NCBI GenBank assembly: GCA_014706295.1
Contig: JACSVZ010000002.1
Coordinates: forward strand, 106,016,547-106,080,546
DNA: 64,000 bases
Source: Lycocorax pyrrhopterus obiensis
Lineage: Eukaryota; Chordata; Aves; Passeriformes; Paradisaeidae
Direction of reading: 5' to 3'
Below, piece after piece: positions 37,575 through 49,944 of the stretch. The first letter of the stretch is position 1. Each line of letters opens with the position of its first letter. The notes beneath the pieces are model-generated. The model saw only the letters and a program-made list of their open reading frames with translations, had not been told where the DNA came from and made no database searches. The position numbers were made by a program, and so were the translations under genes.

Positions 37575-40500
37575 TGTTTCATTTCTGCCTTGAATACATT
37601 TCATTACTTGTCATGATTGTAAAGCAAATGGGGCAGTGATGAAACCTTCTGATTACAAAGGGAATACTGGATTAATATTCATATTTAGTTTATTACCAGT
37701 TGCACTTGCAGCTTCATGTTCATGAGTCCTATTTTTGGGAGCAAAGCATTCCTTATGTTAAATACAGCTATAGTAGTAGTGCTTGCCTGTTACATTCAAT
37801 GCTGCGTGTAGAAGGGGTGAGAGCATCGTTAGTAAAATGGAAAGATAAATATCATAATTTTTGCCATCTATCATTTCCTCCTAGCAGCTTCTGTGGAACA
37901 CTAGATAGCAAAAAATAAAGGTAGCTTCTATCCTAAGGAAATTTGAAAGATGAGTAGTAGCATATGAATTTGGAGCAGTCTACATGAAAGACTAATACAA
38001 GATTTTCTTTCATTCCTTCCTGTATGACGTTGAAGCAGAGTGTGAATTAGTGAGTTTTGTAAACCTTAAAAAAGAAAAGCCAACGCAAGGATTCAGGTTA
38101 TAGTTTGCACATGGACCGTGCACCCTCTGCATAGACCAGGAGCATGAGAAGAAGCATAGGAATGAAGAAACAACATTGCAGGGCCACAGAGTACCCCAAG
38201 AGAGGCGTTAAGAAAGGAAATGCAGAGTGTAGTCCTTCATGGAGCTGGGAGTGCTCATGAAGGCAGGCATGAGAAACTGGAAGTTGTTGTGCTCACAGGT
38301 ACTATGGAGGAATGTAAAAGAGGCCTAAACAAGGTAATATTGGGGACTAGGTTTTGGAGGACGTGAAGTGCACACAGGCTGCAGAGAGGAAACAAAGCAA
38401 GGGGTGGCAGATAGGAGAGATGTGGTTATTGAAAAGAACATGTTATCATAAAGAAAGTAACATAATTTCTGGAGACAGTGACAGAAAGCATTTATGAGAA
38501 GCTTGAAGTCCAGGAGAAATAAAAGAGAAGTTTGGAAATGGTCTTGTTATGGCATGAACAGTAGTAGGGGGCAACAAAAAGAGGTAGGAAGAAAACCTAG
38601 AATAACTTGCTTTTATCAATATGTTTAACCTAATGACAATAATCTACCAGAAAGACAGGTACAAAGACCCACGGGGAAAACAGACAAGTACATTTGTGAG
38701 CTGTCAGCACTGAGATAAATCGTAAAGACAGGCCAGTGTGAAGGCACACAGATGTGTATGCATATGCACAGAGTGCCCAGAGCAGGTGATGGGCCTCTCT
38801 GAGACTTTTGCCCAAATGACCGGCCCTGCATCACCAGCCCTCCTTAGGATGCACTGCGACCATTTAAAGAACCTGAGCAAGGGCCAGCGCTGCCCAGGGA
38901 GGGAAGGCAGAGCTGACACCCTGCTGCTCTCACAGCATCCACTCGTTTCTGCTCTGTCCTGGCAAATGCCAGCTGACTGACACCTTGCCTTCCAGAGGCA
39001 CTGGGCTAAGGCTCTACCAGCTTGAACTACACCCTCAAAACTCAGCCCCAAAGGCTGGAAATCACTTTTATTAGAGAGGTGATGATCCTCTTTGTTCTCT
39101 CTGCAAAACACAGATAATTTGAGAGGAGAAGTGAGTAATCTTTAATGTACTCATCCAAATCAAATATTTGTCTCTGTGGTTTTGGAGGCTATCTCTCCAC
39201 ACCATCTGCTGAATAAGAGCTCAGCAAAGCTCATACTGAAGGAGATGAGTAGTCCAGGGAAGGGGATTCCCTCTGGATTTGCAGCTTCACACCTCAGGGG
39301 TATTTTTGTTGTATGAGTGGCACAGGGCTCTAGTGGGGTCAGCCTGTGCACCATACCCAAACAGGAGGAGAAAACACAGTTTTGTTTGCAGAAGGTTTGA
39401 AGGAGAAGAGATTTTTAAACAAGATCTCACAACACTGCTCTGATGCTGGAAGTGGCAGAGATGATTACCCTGAATGTATAGCTCTGAAAGTAATCTGACT
39501 TCCAAAAGCTCTTACACTGTAAGGAATCAATGACACCGTAATGATTCTGTTCCATCATTGTTAAGTCCCACACAGGCATAGTGTCATGAAAATAAGACAT
39601 ATTCAGACATGTTGAGGATAAGTTCTTGTATTTACCTCCAATAGATGAGCAGGAAGAGAAACGACAGCATATCTTTTGCTTACTTGGGCATCAGGGCTGA
39701 TAGATGGAAACATTCTGCAATAACCTCCACTGGAACTCTTCAGCTTTAGGATCATCAGTTCAGATTATAAGCAAAGTACCAGGAACGGGCTTGGGCCTGC
39801 CTTTTCTTGGGAAACAACTGAGACCTAAACCGCTACAAGATTCATAAGGTAAACACTCCTCGCAATGCCTTGTGAACCATTCTGCCAAAGCATATTCTGC
39901 TTCTGATTTCTTGAGGTGTTTGTTACAACACTGTGGCACTTTTGATGAAAAGAAGATGTTAACTTCAATGCCCAGACCCCATCTCCATCTTTCATCTGCG
40001 CCAATCCATCCCTCCTACAGCCAAAATTATTTTTTAATGGTGTGGGGCTTGTTTGTTTGTTTGTTTGTTTGGGTTGGTTTGCTTTTTTGGGGTCCTACCC
40101 TGAGTGCAGTGTGTATACTTAAAATGGCAGCCACCGTTCTACATCACAGACTTCAATTGTCACAGGCCACTGCAGATCTCTCAGCTGATGATAATTTTCA
40201 GTCATTTCATTAGCCATTCAGGCTCAACTTCAGCCAATGACTTGGACAGGACAGGTTTTGCAATATCACTCTAAATTCTGGAACCATCTCGTCCTAGATA
40301 TTTTGGAGGTGGGTTTTGTCAACACAGAAATTAAAAATGTTGGACTTTCCCCCTCTTTGTGATCTATAAAGCACAGTTGGTGCATTTTTCTTGAAATTTT
40401 GAAATTATGTTGCAATAAAATAAGTAATAATGTAGGAAGTATTTGGTATCATCCAATTTTCTCAACTCTCTTTTCTACTTATAAAAGCCTCAGTGCAAAG

Positions 40501-40610
40501 CCTTTCTTCAGTGTGACTGCAGCTTAAACTTTGTTCAATATTTACAAATTGCATTGTTAATGTATGCTCAGTTTAATTTTAACAAACTTACTGTGTTCTT
40601 TCTGTCTTCA
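37575..40610. other. Anonymous stretch
   Basis: No gene recognised. The interval 38120-38600 is purine-rich and might be an unrecognised old repeat. The frames at 38704-39111 (minus) and 38738-38980 (plus) are antisense to one another, without domain signatures. Confidence 0.45.
40049..40070. repeat. (GTTT)n microsatellite
   Basis: Five tandem GTTT units, followed by a related 'gggttggtttgc' stretch. It is a simple tetranucleotide repeat. Confidence 0.85.
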
Positions 40611-40615
40611 CACAG

Positions 40616-40648
40616 GTCAAGTACTGTAGCCTTAGAAGTAGTCACACT
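40616..40648 (+). other. Candidate 33-nt microexon
   Basis: The acceptor 'tgttctttctgtcttcacacag' (AG at 40614-40615) and a consensus-like donor ACT|gtaagt (GT at 40649-40650) enclose 33 bases. The first register gives eleven open codons (VKYCSLRSSHT), and the next register is open too. The length is a multiple of three, as in many alternative microexons of neural genes. No host gene can be shown, so this is a splice-signal observation only. Confidence 0.2.
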
Positions 40649-40699
40649 GTAAGTCATATCATCAGTGACATTAATTAGTCTGGAACACAGTGATAATTG

Positions 40700-43600
40700 T
40701 CACCTGCATTTTGCAGAGAGCCCTGGGGAAGCCCTCCTCAGAAAACATGCTTCTGTTGTAAGCCCTGGAGTCAGTGTCTGAAGCAGACTGGACCATTATA
40801 CCTCAGGGAGGGTGAAAGGCTGTGTTGTCCAGCAATCCTGTGTTTTTGTATCACTACCAAGTCCACCATGGCAGTAGCAACTCTTTTTCAGGTTCATCTG
40901 GACAGCAGTGATAAACTCTGCATGTAAAGTGAACACAAAACCATTTCAGGAGTAAGTGAATGGGCAGTCATTTATGGACTACACTGAGTTCTGTAAGCAC
41001 CTCAAGAATGTTTAAGCACTTCATAGGTGGTCTCGTCATCACAGTCACAGCAAGATCAGTGTATTTGCTTCTTTTTCCAGGGACTGAGGTTTTTTTCTCA
41101 GCCCAGAGCTACTCCAAAGTCCTTTTGCCAGGTCTAGAGGCAGCCTGCAGGAGCAGATTGACTCACTTTCCCTCGGTCCCTTGCGTGCAGGAGTCTCACT
41201 GCACAGTGGCAAAGGGTGGAGAAAGGGCCATTGTCTCTCACAGCAGATGGGGGGATGTTTTAGAAAGGGACATAACAACAGGACAAAGCTACTTACCTGC
41301 ACATCCCAGAATCGACCTCATTCTCTCATTTTATTTCACTGGCTCTTCAAAAGCTGCAGGAAACAGCTTGGTTTTCTTGTTGACTCTCAGCTGTACTTGG
41401 TGCAGGCTCTGACTCAGGGCTTCCTAGGCAGGGCTCCTTCCTTTCTGCTGGGAAGATAGACCAGCGCCTGTCACTGCACACAGTGGTGTCCCAGACTCCA
41501 AAAGGTCTATTCATCTTGTGACATTAAGTTTCAACTACCAAGGTCACGTCTACATAATGGCTTAATTTTTTTTTTTTTTAATTTCCCAGTGTTCCTAATT
41601 CTGGCTTAGCTCCACCAGCACTAGCAATGTGAGGATCCCAGAGGTAAACCAGTTGCCAGCACAACTAATACCACATAATTTCATCCCACTCATAGCAGTT
41701 TAATCAATACAGCATTAAAAATTCTGGCAGCAGCCAGGATGCAGTAGGGCTCCCCATATTACTTATCTTGATGGAGACGAACTTGCAGAGAGCAGGAAAT
41801 CTTCAGAGGGTCCTCTAAAGATAAACGAGGCCTGAGGGATAGCACTGGTTTGGCTGAGGGAGTGAGAGCTGCTTTGTAGGGGTCTTCTCATATTGAGTGT
41901 GATGTGCATCAACCCAGCTTTGGCAGGTAGGGCAGGGAGATCACAGTCATAACCCTGCCACAGAGCGGGCAGGATTAGTAATGTGCTAAGTTCATGCTCA
42001 TTTAGCATTGTCTAGAATTTCTAAGCTAGAAAAAAAAGCACTTGTCTCCAAAATGCTGAAACTTGGCCGTCATAGAACCACATCTATTAAGTGATAATAT
42101 ACTATCTTAAGTTCTGATTTATACCAAGAGGTTTTAGAAGAAAGGAAAAAAACCCAAAACAACAAAAAGACAAAGGAAAACATTTTGAGTGGAAAGAAAA
42201 AGACCCAAGCAAACAAATGAAGCAACTCTAGAAAAAGTCCCTGTTGTTTTCTGTGTGTCTCAAACTTCACCAGCCCACAAAGCATGTGTCCTAGGCAGGT
42301 GAAAGACCATCCCACATGCCAGCTATTCACAATAAAACTCCAACAGCAGTTTTTGTCTGAGAGCATTTATGTCCATTTTATTAGTATGAATAAAGGGAGT
42401 TCTTTCACATTTAGCTATATCCAGAAGGGCAATAGTCCATAAATCAATACATGGCATGGCTTTGCTTTTCCAGTCCATCAGTATAATTCTTTTGGCTGCC
42501 AGTGCTACTCTCAGGAGTCATCTCTTTTCCCATTTATTCAAATTATGTAGCGAGTTGGTGAATTCCAATACCAGCACTGCTGCAGCTTTGTCTAAATTGA
42601 TTTCCAGGACTAACTCCATTTATCTAAGAACTTCCTTCCAGAAACTGGCTGTTCTATAGCTGTTTCACATCTAAAATATAAGGGTACTTTTGTCAGCACT
42701 GAATCTACAACTTTGAACACAGATTGAAGTCAATGAGTACGCACAGATCTTGTAAATGATTTTTCATGTTGGTCCCTACTGTTTCGGTCAGCAGAGTTCT
42801 TCTGAGACGAGGATAACAAATCTATTCCAATCTGTTCGTTTCCTCTCTGGCTTTTGGAAACTAGAGTTTGGTTGAGGTTTCTGATTCATACTAGGAGTCT
42901 GAATACAAGTAGCCAGGACAATGGGAGCTTGCTCAGTGTTCTTTATAATAAAAGCACCGCTACACCTCTGTAGGCGAGTAACTAATTATGGTTGATCAGT
43001 TCTGGTGAGGACAATGAGACTGCCAACTGAGTAGGGATAATTTATTGTAATAGTCTGTCTAATCCACTTGCTGGCATATTTTATTAATACAGACGTTCAC
43101 TGATCTGTAATTGTGGAGAACATACAACACAAGAATATATAAATGTATCTATAACATATTAGAATTGTGATTTTTTTTTGTGACTGTTTGAGATAACTGC
43201 AACTTTAATAATTTTCTTTCAGATTTTATCAGGATTCTGAGCTCTTCAAAAATAGCTGTGTGTGTAGCCATACACCCATTGTTGTTCCACCATGGTAAGA
43301 TTTCAGAAGGAAATTCAGGGATAAGTCATATTGTAGACTACAGTAAACTAGCAAATATTTCAAAGAATTATTAAAATCTGGGATCATCGTCTTTAATTTT
43401 GCTTGTAACTCTGAAAGTAACGCAGCTGTGAGAGCTCCATTACAGAGCATATGATTCTGTGCAGGCTTATGCTTGGTTTCTCTGGCTTCTTGTACAGTAG
43501 GTGTTTGTCTAGTATTGTCATTGCAATTTTTATTGCACTGCATGATGTGTGCAGATGTGCTTCATCAACATCCCATGAGGAAAAGATGCTCTGCTCAGTA

Positions 43601-46600
43601 TCTTTGCTCCCAGATGACATCTACCTTATAGAATAACTTTCTGGGCTACTTCCTCTGGGATCAGGTAACCATTTAAAATCTCTGGATTTTGGTGTTTTAA
43701 CAAGGATTTAATTACAAAGGTAAGTGTATGCACCTGCTAAAGCAGTACTAATTATTTGATAATGGGGCAATCTTTCTCAATACAACCAGGTTTGGTGGTG
43801 GTAAACTACACTAATGAAGCACACTGAGAGAACAAATCTTCTCTATGTTAAAAGGCTTATTTAAATTAAAGAAATCTGTAAAGATTGAGAGGTTCTTTTT
43901 TTCATCACAGATATTGACAACTGTGGAGCTAATGTTCATGAAGTACATCCATTACTGCTGGAGGATGATTACTTTTGACTTGTGTGACTTCATTAAGTAA
44001 TATATGGCACCATCTTTGAATGCTTTTTTCTGACATTTTTATCTCATCTGTTGCTTTTGAAAGCTGGTTTATATCTAGGGCTACTCAGTTGGAACCAATC
44101 AGTAACATTTCAACAGTGCTACTGTATTTCCTCCATCCAGTACATCTGCTGCAGGCCTGTGTAGTATGCACAGGGTCAGTGGAGTGTTTTAGTTTTCAGA
44201 AACTCACACCTTATTGTGAGCCCTTTGCCAATTTACAATTGCAGAAGCCAGAAGCTAAACTACAGTGTTACAACTTTATAATCTCAAGCTAATAAAAAAA
44301 AGTGGGGGATCCATAAGCCAGATGGGTTCCAATGCCCCTGTCAAAAGCTATGTTGATCATATACCACTAGGTTTTTTTGTTTCTTAATAACCAAAAACAT
44401 GTTAGCATTAAAAAAGCAAATGCACTTGACAGCATCAATTCCATTACAGTTCCCAGTCATCTGCTTTATTGGGTTTGAAGGAATTTAGCCAGAGCGCTCT
44501 ATTTTCACTAGAATGTCATTAAAAACTTTGCAGCTTAGGCAAATGGTAAGCAATTTTGAGGGAAAACATTTTTTAACTCTCATTTTGCAGAAGGATTTTA
44601 TTTTTTCATTTCTTTCTAAGATATATTTTGCCTTTTTTTTTTCATTTGTTCTTCTTTTGCACTAAAGAAACATCACTTTTAAAATCTTCAATGCTTTTCA
44701 GCAGTGAGATGAAAAATATTGACATATTACAGGTGATGAAACATGGCCAAATTTTATTCCATTTGCTGCTGAATGGTAGCCGTGGCTGTGGAACGGATGA
44801 AAACAATTCAAAGTTCTAACCCTGAGGCAGACCCCAGATTATTGGAGGCCAAGCAGAAATTTCAGTATTTGGCCCATAAATATCAGAAGCTAAAAAAATG
44901 AAATCAATTAATGACACTGCTTAGAAACTGTGTACAAAATCCACAGCCTAACCATTCCATCTCTATTCCTGACTCTTCTCAGGCAATAAGGCCTATGCAG
45001 TAAGTCCTTACTTCTTCATCTGACCTCTTTTTGCCTATCTTAAAATAATAAAGTGGTAAGAACCTCCCCCCCACACCAAAAAAATAAAGTAATAATAGTA
45101 AAAAAAATAGACACACAGGGAAGAAAAGGAATTTGTCTTCTTCTGCAATCCAAGCAGCAAAGTGAATCTTTTCAGCCAATTCCTCAGTGTCCTAGAGATC
45201 GCTGTTATTAATGTAGCTGGGGGTGCATGCTGCTGATAATTACTGTTAGCTGGAATAATTAATAAGAATAATTGCTTGGTATGGTAAGAGAAGGGGAAGC
45301 TCTGGGAAGGGGAAGGAATAGGCTGGAAGAGTGATAGACTCCCTGAGCGCATTTTTATAGACAGGAAGTTCAGCAGAAAGCATCCTGAGAATAGAAGAAT
45401 TGTCTGGATGCCAAGGACAAAAGTTAAGACATATAAGGCTTAAATGAGATAGGGGCAGCCTGGAATGCTACAGTAAGATCCTGTCGTGGATGTGTAAGAG
45501 AAATGAATGGCTATAGGTTTTAAAGTGGTATATTAGTGATTGTGAGGCAGTCTAAAATTAGTAGTCTTTATTTGTGGTACAGGACCACTTGAAACAGACA
45601 GAAGTCAGGCAGAATAGAGAGAAGTGTTGCCTCTGAGAGAGGTTTGCTGTAGTTTATCCCAGCTAGAGAGAGGACAAACTAGTCATTAGAAAAAAAATAC
45701 AGGTGCCAGGGGTGTGGAGAATGACCACAATTTTGGTATAATAGGTTAAATTTCCTGCACATTTTGCACTTACGGAATGGCAGGCACAGCTCTCAGCACT
45801 GTCAACAGGAGCAGTACTGGCAGCAGGGCTGGACGGAGCTCCCAGGGATGGGGAGGCTGCTTGGTGATGCAGATTTTGCCAACCATGCCTCCTGCAGAAC
45901 TCATTACTCCAGGTGATGCTGCTGCTTGACCACCACCTCCTCCAGGGGCGTATCCAAACACTTCAACTACAAAGAGCCATGCTGACTGCAGCACTGGCTG
46001 CCCCCAGCCCACCCCCAGCTGCCTGCTGACTTCTGCTCCAGCCCAGCCAGCTTAACTCCTCATGCAGGCTCCTCAATCCAGTGTTGAAGCACGTGGGCTT
46101 CCATAGCAGCTTGTTACTGGGCCTGATGGCTACATGAAGATGGGCTGGGGAAGGATTGTGTTGAGCTAGAGGGTTTGGAGAGGAGTGGGACAGAAGCTGT
46201 CCCCAGAGAAATGGTGCCAAGGTGATAATCCTCTTTGGCCAGGACAGCAGAAAGAAACTGCCTTTGAATTCTACCCTGACAGCATCAGACACAGCAAAGA
46301 ATCGTCCATGGGTTGAGGAAATATCTGCATTTCCCAACCTCCCAAATTCAAGAGCTAAAAAGATAATAATTTATATTTTGGTTTTAGTCCTTGTAGACCT
46401 TTAACAACTAGGATTTTCACAGCTCTGCTGTGGTTTGTGTGAAGCTGTATTGTCCTTTCATTAGCTTAAAAGAGTGACTGTGTTCTCCCTCTCCTCCTCG
46501 GCTCTTTTCTGATGAGCTTGGCACTGTCTGTACACATATCCCATATATAACTACCTCCCCACCCACTATGCATTCAATAGGATATACCTGGAGAAATCGA

Positions 46601-48020
46601 AGTAAATATGGATAGAGGAAATGTAAATGAATACAGGATGTCAGAGGCTATCTAGCAATCAGAGCAGTGATAATGTCATAAAGAACGAGCGTGCTCAGAG
46701 TGACTTTTAGTTTGGTGCTAGTCATAGAGATATTACTGTTTGCTAGAGAAAAAGTATAGCATTTAATTCTGTCACAGGAGATAGGAAAAGCTTGTATGGA
46801 CAAGGTGTGACTGTGTATGATTTCACCTTCCTAATATAAATCTTTTAGGGAAGAGCAACTGAAGCTGAAAAAATAGATATAGTTAATTACTACTGTCTGG
46901 CACAGGGTAAAATCCCATTACAAAGGCTTCAGTCTGGATCTTGTCTTCCCCCATGACGCATACTACATAAATTAATTAGGGTCACACGACAAGAAGAGAT
47001 GCCAGCCTACCAATGCAGAAGAGTGACACGTTATCTTTCCCGGAATAATGCTGAAATTGCTGCTGTCACCATCGGCTTCATCCTGTTCCCATTCCTGCTT
47101 TAGTGGCTTCTTCAGTCTGAGGCCAGTAGAAATTATTTTAAAGTGGTATTACCCAAGTCTTTCCCATTCCTAGCAGCCAATCTCCAAAAGAGGATAGAAA
47201 TTGTTAACAGCTTTTCCTACAGTGATTGAAGGGCAATGATTGTACAGCATCTGTGTGGCTGGGCCTTGGTCCTGGACGGAGCCTCCTGGCTGTCACCCCA
47301 GTATGAATAAGGGATCTTATGACTGCTGCTAGCTGAGGGAATTCCTCCCTTAACTTAAAAGGACACATTTTCTATGTACAGTCTCTGACAGACAGAGAAG
47401 CCTCAAAAGAGGTAGGAATGAGACTGACATGAAACAGCCTTTATATAAAGAACTTTCAAGCCCATGTCTGTGAGAAACTCCAAAATCACTTGTCCCAGGA
47501 AACACCTGATAGTTTATATCAGGCCTATACCATTTATTTGGTGATGATGTTTTCTTCATCTGGCCAGGCCTCAGAGCAAGCAGTGTCCTGAGATTTAACT
47601 GGTTTGACAGAGCACACAAAACTGCCAGCCAGCTTATTCACGTCCTCCAAGCCAACAGGACTAGAGCCAGATAGTTTAGCTGATATAGGAGCCTACTATG
47701 TGCAATTTTACAAACCTTCATTTTAAGAGATTCACATCTGTCCAGAGAAGCCTTTCCCAGGTGCTTGAATGCAGTCCCTTGTTCAAGTTAACTTCTGAGC
47801 ACCCAAGCTGCTACTAACAACCTAACTTCCCTAGTCAGTGCGTGTCCTTTGGTGCCACAAAGTGGCCGCAGAACAGCTTCCACCTCTCAGGCAGGTGGAA
47901 GCAGCCAGGAGAAATTTGTGATTGGGTAGTGCTGCCGTACCAATGTCCTTTGTGCGCCTTGGGGCAAAGGGGACTCAGCTCCTGTTTTGTCCCCTTCCTC
48001 TCAAGCAGTTGTAAAAGTGA
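40700..48020. other. Long anonymous non-coding stretch
   Basis: No gene or dispersed repeat recognised. Short poly-T and poly-A runs occur, for example at 41566-41580. Frames at 40960-41459, 43229-43620 and 45770-46337 overlap in several registers, with no domain. The interval 44395-44560 is balanced in composition and could be a conserved non-coding element, judged by texture only. Confidence 0.45.
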
Positions 48021-48035
48021 CTTTTTACTCTGCAG

Positions 48036-48080
48036 GTACTGGGCAGCAGCTGGGGCAGGCAGCGGCGCCCTGAGTGCCTG
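48036..48080 (+). other. Candidate 45-nt exon-like segment
   Basis: The acceptor 'gactttttactctgcag' (AG at 48034-48035) and a strong donor CTG|gtgagg (GT at 48081-48082) enclose 45 bases. They are open in the first register (VLGSSWGRQRRPECL) and carry several CpGs. It lies in a GC-rich patch beside overlapping open frames of up to 163 codons on the minus strand. No protein family is recognised. High GC makes both open frames and splice-like sites more likely by chance. Confidence 0.2.
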
Positions 48081-48167
48081 GTGAGGGTGGGTCATCTTCC
48101 CACGTCTGAGCGGCAATGCCGAGAATATGGGCAGCTGAACGAGGGAAGCTACATAAATATGTAAATA

Positions 48168-48300
48168 AGACCAGGTTCTGATCCTGCAAGATGCTGAATA
48201 CTGCCAGGTAAGGACTGAGCACACATGGGTCTTTCTGAAATCAGCGAGGGAAGACAATGGGGAAGCTGCACGTCTTTGTGAAATCAGACCCGTACGGCTG
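48168..48300. repeat. Possible old palindromic amniote repeat
   Basis: The opening 'ggttctgatcctgcaagatg' at 48172 and the following 'ctgaatactgcc' resemble a palindromic repeat family that I recall from reptile and bird genomes, whose ends read like 'ggtcctgatcctgcaaagtgctgag'. The right side ends 'gaaatcagacccg', which could be the degenerate opposite end. The match is partial and from memory. Confidence 0.3.
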
Positions 48301-48476
48301 TCTTTGTATCGTCTTTCTTGTTTCATCTGGTTTGGTTACCCTCTTCCTCGGCCCACGACTGGATCACTTAAATCGCAGACACTTCGAGGTCAAAAGGCAC
48401 CACGTGCAAAGGCATGCATTCTATTAAAAACACTAACTGAAAAGATACTCCCCTAAAAGCCCTGGGAGGACCCAAA

Positions 48477-48600
48477 GCGGTGCGCTGCGGGGCCCTCCCC
48501 TCGCTGCTGCAGTGCCTGTCTCCCGAGCGCAGCCAGGAGAGCCGCCCGCGGGTAGCTGCGCGCAGGCTGCAGGCGGAGGGGCTCCTGGGGGACGGTGCTC
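48477..48600. promoter_or_regulatory. Short CpG-dense patch
   Basis: About 125 bases hold some fourteen CpG dinucleotides, for example around 'gccgcccgcgggtagctgcg' at 48541. Flanking kilobases have almost none. It is shorter than standard CpG islands, and no TATA or initiator is evident. It could be a minor promoter or enhancer of a non-coding transcript, or a GC-rich remnant of a repeat. No function is shown. Confidence 0.35.
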
Positions 48601-48614
48601 TGCAAGGCCAGCCA

Positions 48615-48765
48615 AACAAAGCACTTCATCATCTGCTTAACTTTAAGCACCTGACTAGCTCCATTGAGTTCAATACAACCGCTCGCATGTCTGAAGTTAA
48701 GCACATGCTTAAAAGATTTGTTGGATTAGGGCCCAAAAGATTAGAGCTCTATAAAAGTAGCTGTG
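48615..48765. repeat. Old palindromic (MITE-like) amniote repeat
   Basis: TGCTTAACTT at 48634-48643 is exactly complementary to AAGTTAAGCA at 48694-48703. The centre between them, 'ccattgagttcaatacaacc', is itself nearly palindromic. I recall this pattern (TTAAGCAC arms around a CATTGA.TTCAATG centre, with an outer 'ttgctggatcagggcc') from a widespread amniote repeat; here the right end reads 'tttgttggattagggccc'. The structure suggests a non-autonomous DNA element, but no transposase or target duplication can be seen. The family name is unknown to me. Confidence 0.5.
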
Positions 48766-49089
48766 ATCTTTAAAATGACAAAATGGCTTTCTCAACAGCA
48801 AAGAGAAAAATATTAACAACCCTGGAACAATCTGGTAAAAAATAAAAGCCCTTTAAGTGTTTCACATGTATGTTATGTATCAAGAGGTAAGGAAAAGCTA
48901 ATAAAAAATTTTAAAGAGGTTACAGCAAAGGAAAAAAAAAAGTAGGAGAACAAATACGAAGAGATTTTTCTTGTCATCTGCAAGACAGTGGAAATCAGTC
49001 AGGGAGAAAGTTAGAATACAATGGCACAGGAAATGAAAATGAAGAAGGTAGTGAAGGCTTTCCTTCACTCCCACCTCCCCCCACCCTCT

Positions 49090-49810
49090 TTAAATGAGGT
49101 ATTGACTGACTTCTTCAAACTGAATCTTAAAAAGGGGGACTAAGTTAACTACAGGTCAACCTATGTCAGGGTCACTAAGGCCAGTGGAGGAAATTACCTA
49201 AGGAAACCAAAATCTAGGACATATCCAGGACTTGGAGGAAATGATGCTAGATGTTAAAAGACATCTGGAAGGAAATCTTTGATTTATTGTCATAATTTAA
49301 GTGAGTTCTTAGAAAACAAGCAACCAGAGCATAAAATACAGGCAGGAGTAACTAAGCCCTTAAGCCATTACCCTGCAACCTTGTATAAAACACAGTACAA
49401 GATATACTCCAAGGTTTTCCACATTTGCCACCAGGGCAGGGCTGAAGGCAGGAAAAGAGGGTAGTGAGAGCAGGAGAGACTTCATCTGTAACCTCCTAAA
49501 CTTGCGAGCAGGTTGTTGTGCGCGGTGAAGGGGCATGGCTACTGCAGTGCTCTGGACAGCCCATGATAAAGTGCCACATGACAGTCTGCTACTGAAGCTA
49601 AAAGCAGCAGGAGCTCAGAACAGAAGAGGGGAGAAGATAAAAACACAGCTGAAAAACAATGTCACGCTGCAGAGAAGTGTTGAGTGGGGCCCCTGCAGGG
49701 ACCACTGCGTGGACCTTTAAGGATTTCATGTTTGCATGATTAACTAAGATGAAGAGGCCAGCTGCAAACTTTAATTTCCTGATGACACAAAGGGCCATGA
49801 ACAATATATA
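49090..49810 (+). mobile_element. Old LINE reverse-transcriptase remnant
   Basis: Blocks of a CR1/L2-like RT are recoverable with frame changes. LKKGD then, after a stop, VNYRSTYV lies near 49119-49160, matching 'FKKGD..NYRPVSL'. HDKVPHDSLLLKLKAAG lies at about 49562-49612, matching 'FDKVPHDRLLLKLKAHG'. FPDDTKG lies near 49781-49801, matching the catalytic 'FADDTKL' block. The spacing of about 217 bp between the last two is as expected for an intact enzyme, which argues against coincidence. The first interval is longer than expected. Stops and substitutions (Ala to Pro beside the catalytic DD) make it inactive. Confidence 0.6.
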
Positions 49811-49944
49811 TATAGGGTTTGAATTTGTAATGGCACTGGGCTATTACATAGCAAAACCTATTCAGCGTAGACAAAAAAAATGCTGTTCAGGTTTATTGGT
49901 GCTTCATAACCAAGTGACGAGGTCGTTTCCCAGATAATTTTGCT

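Noticed and set aside
38565..38580. AGGGGGCA core as a CTCF-site candidate
   Set aside because: Only the core matches; upstream positions disagree with the usual motif.
47835..48326. 163-codon minus-strand open frame
   Set aside because: It lies in a GC-rich patch where several registers are open at once, shows no domain and covers a repeat-like segment; a chance frame is the simpler reading.
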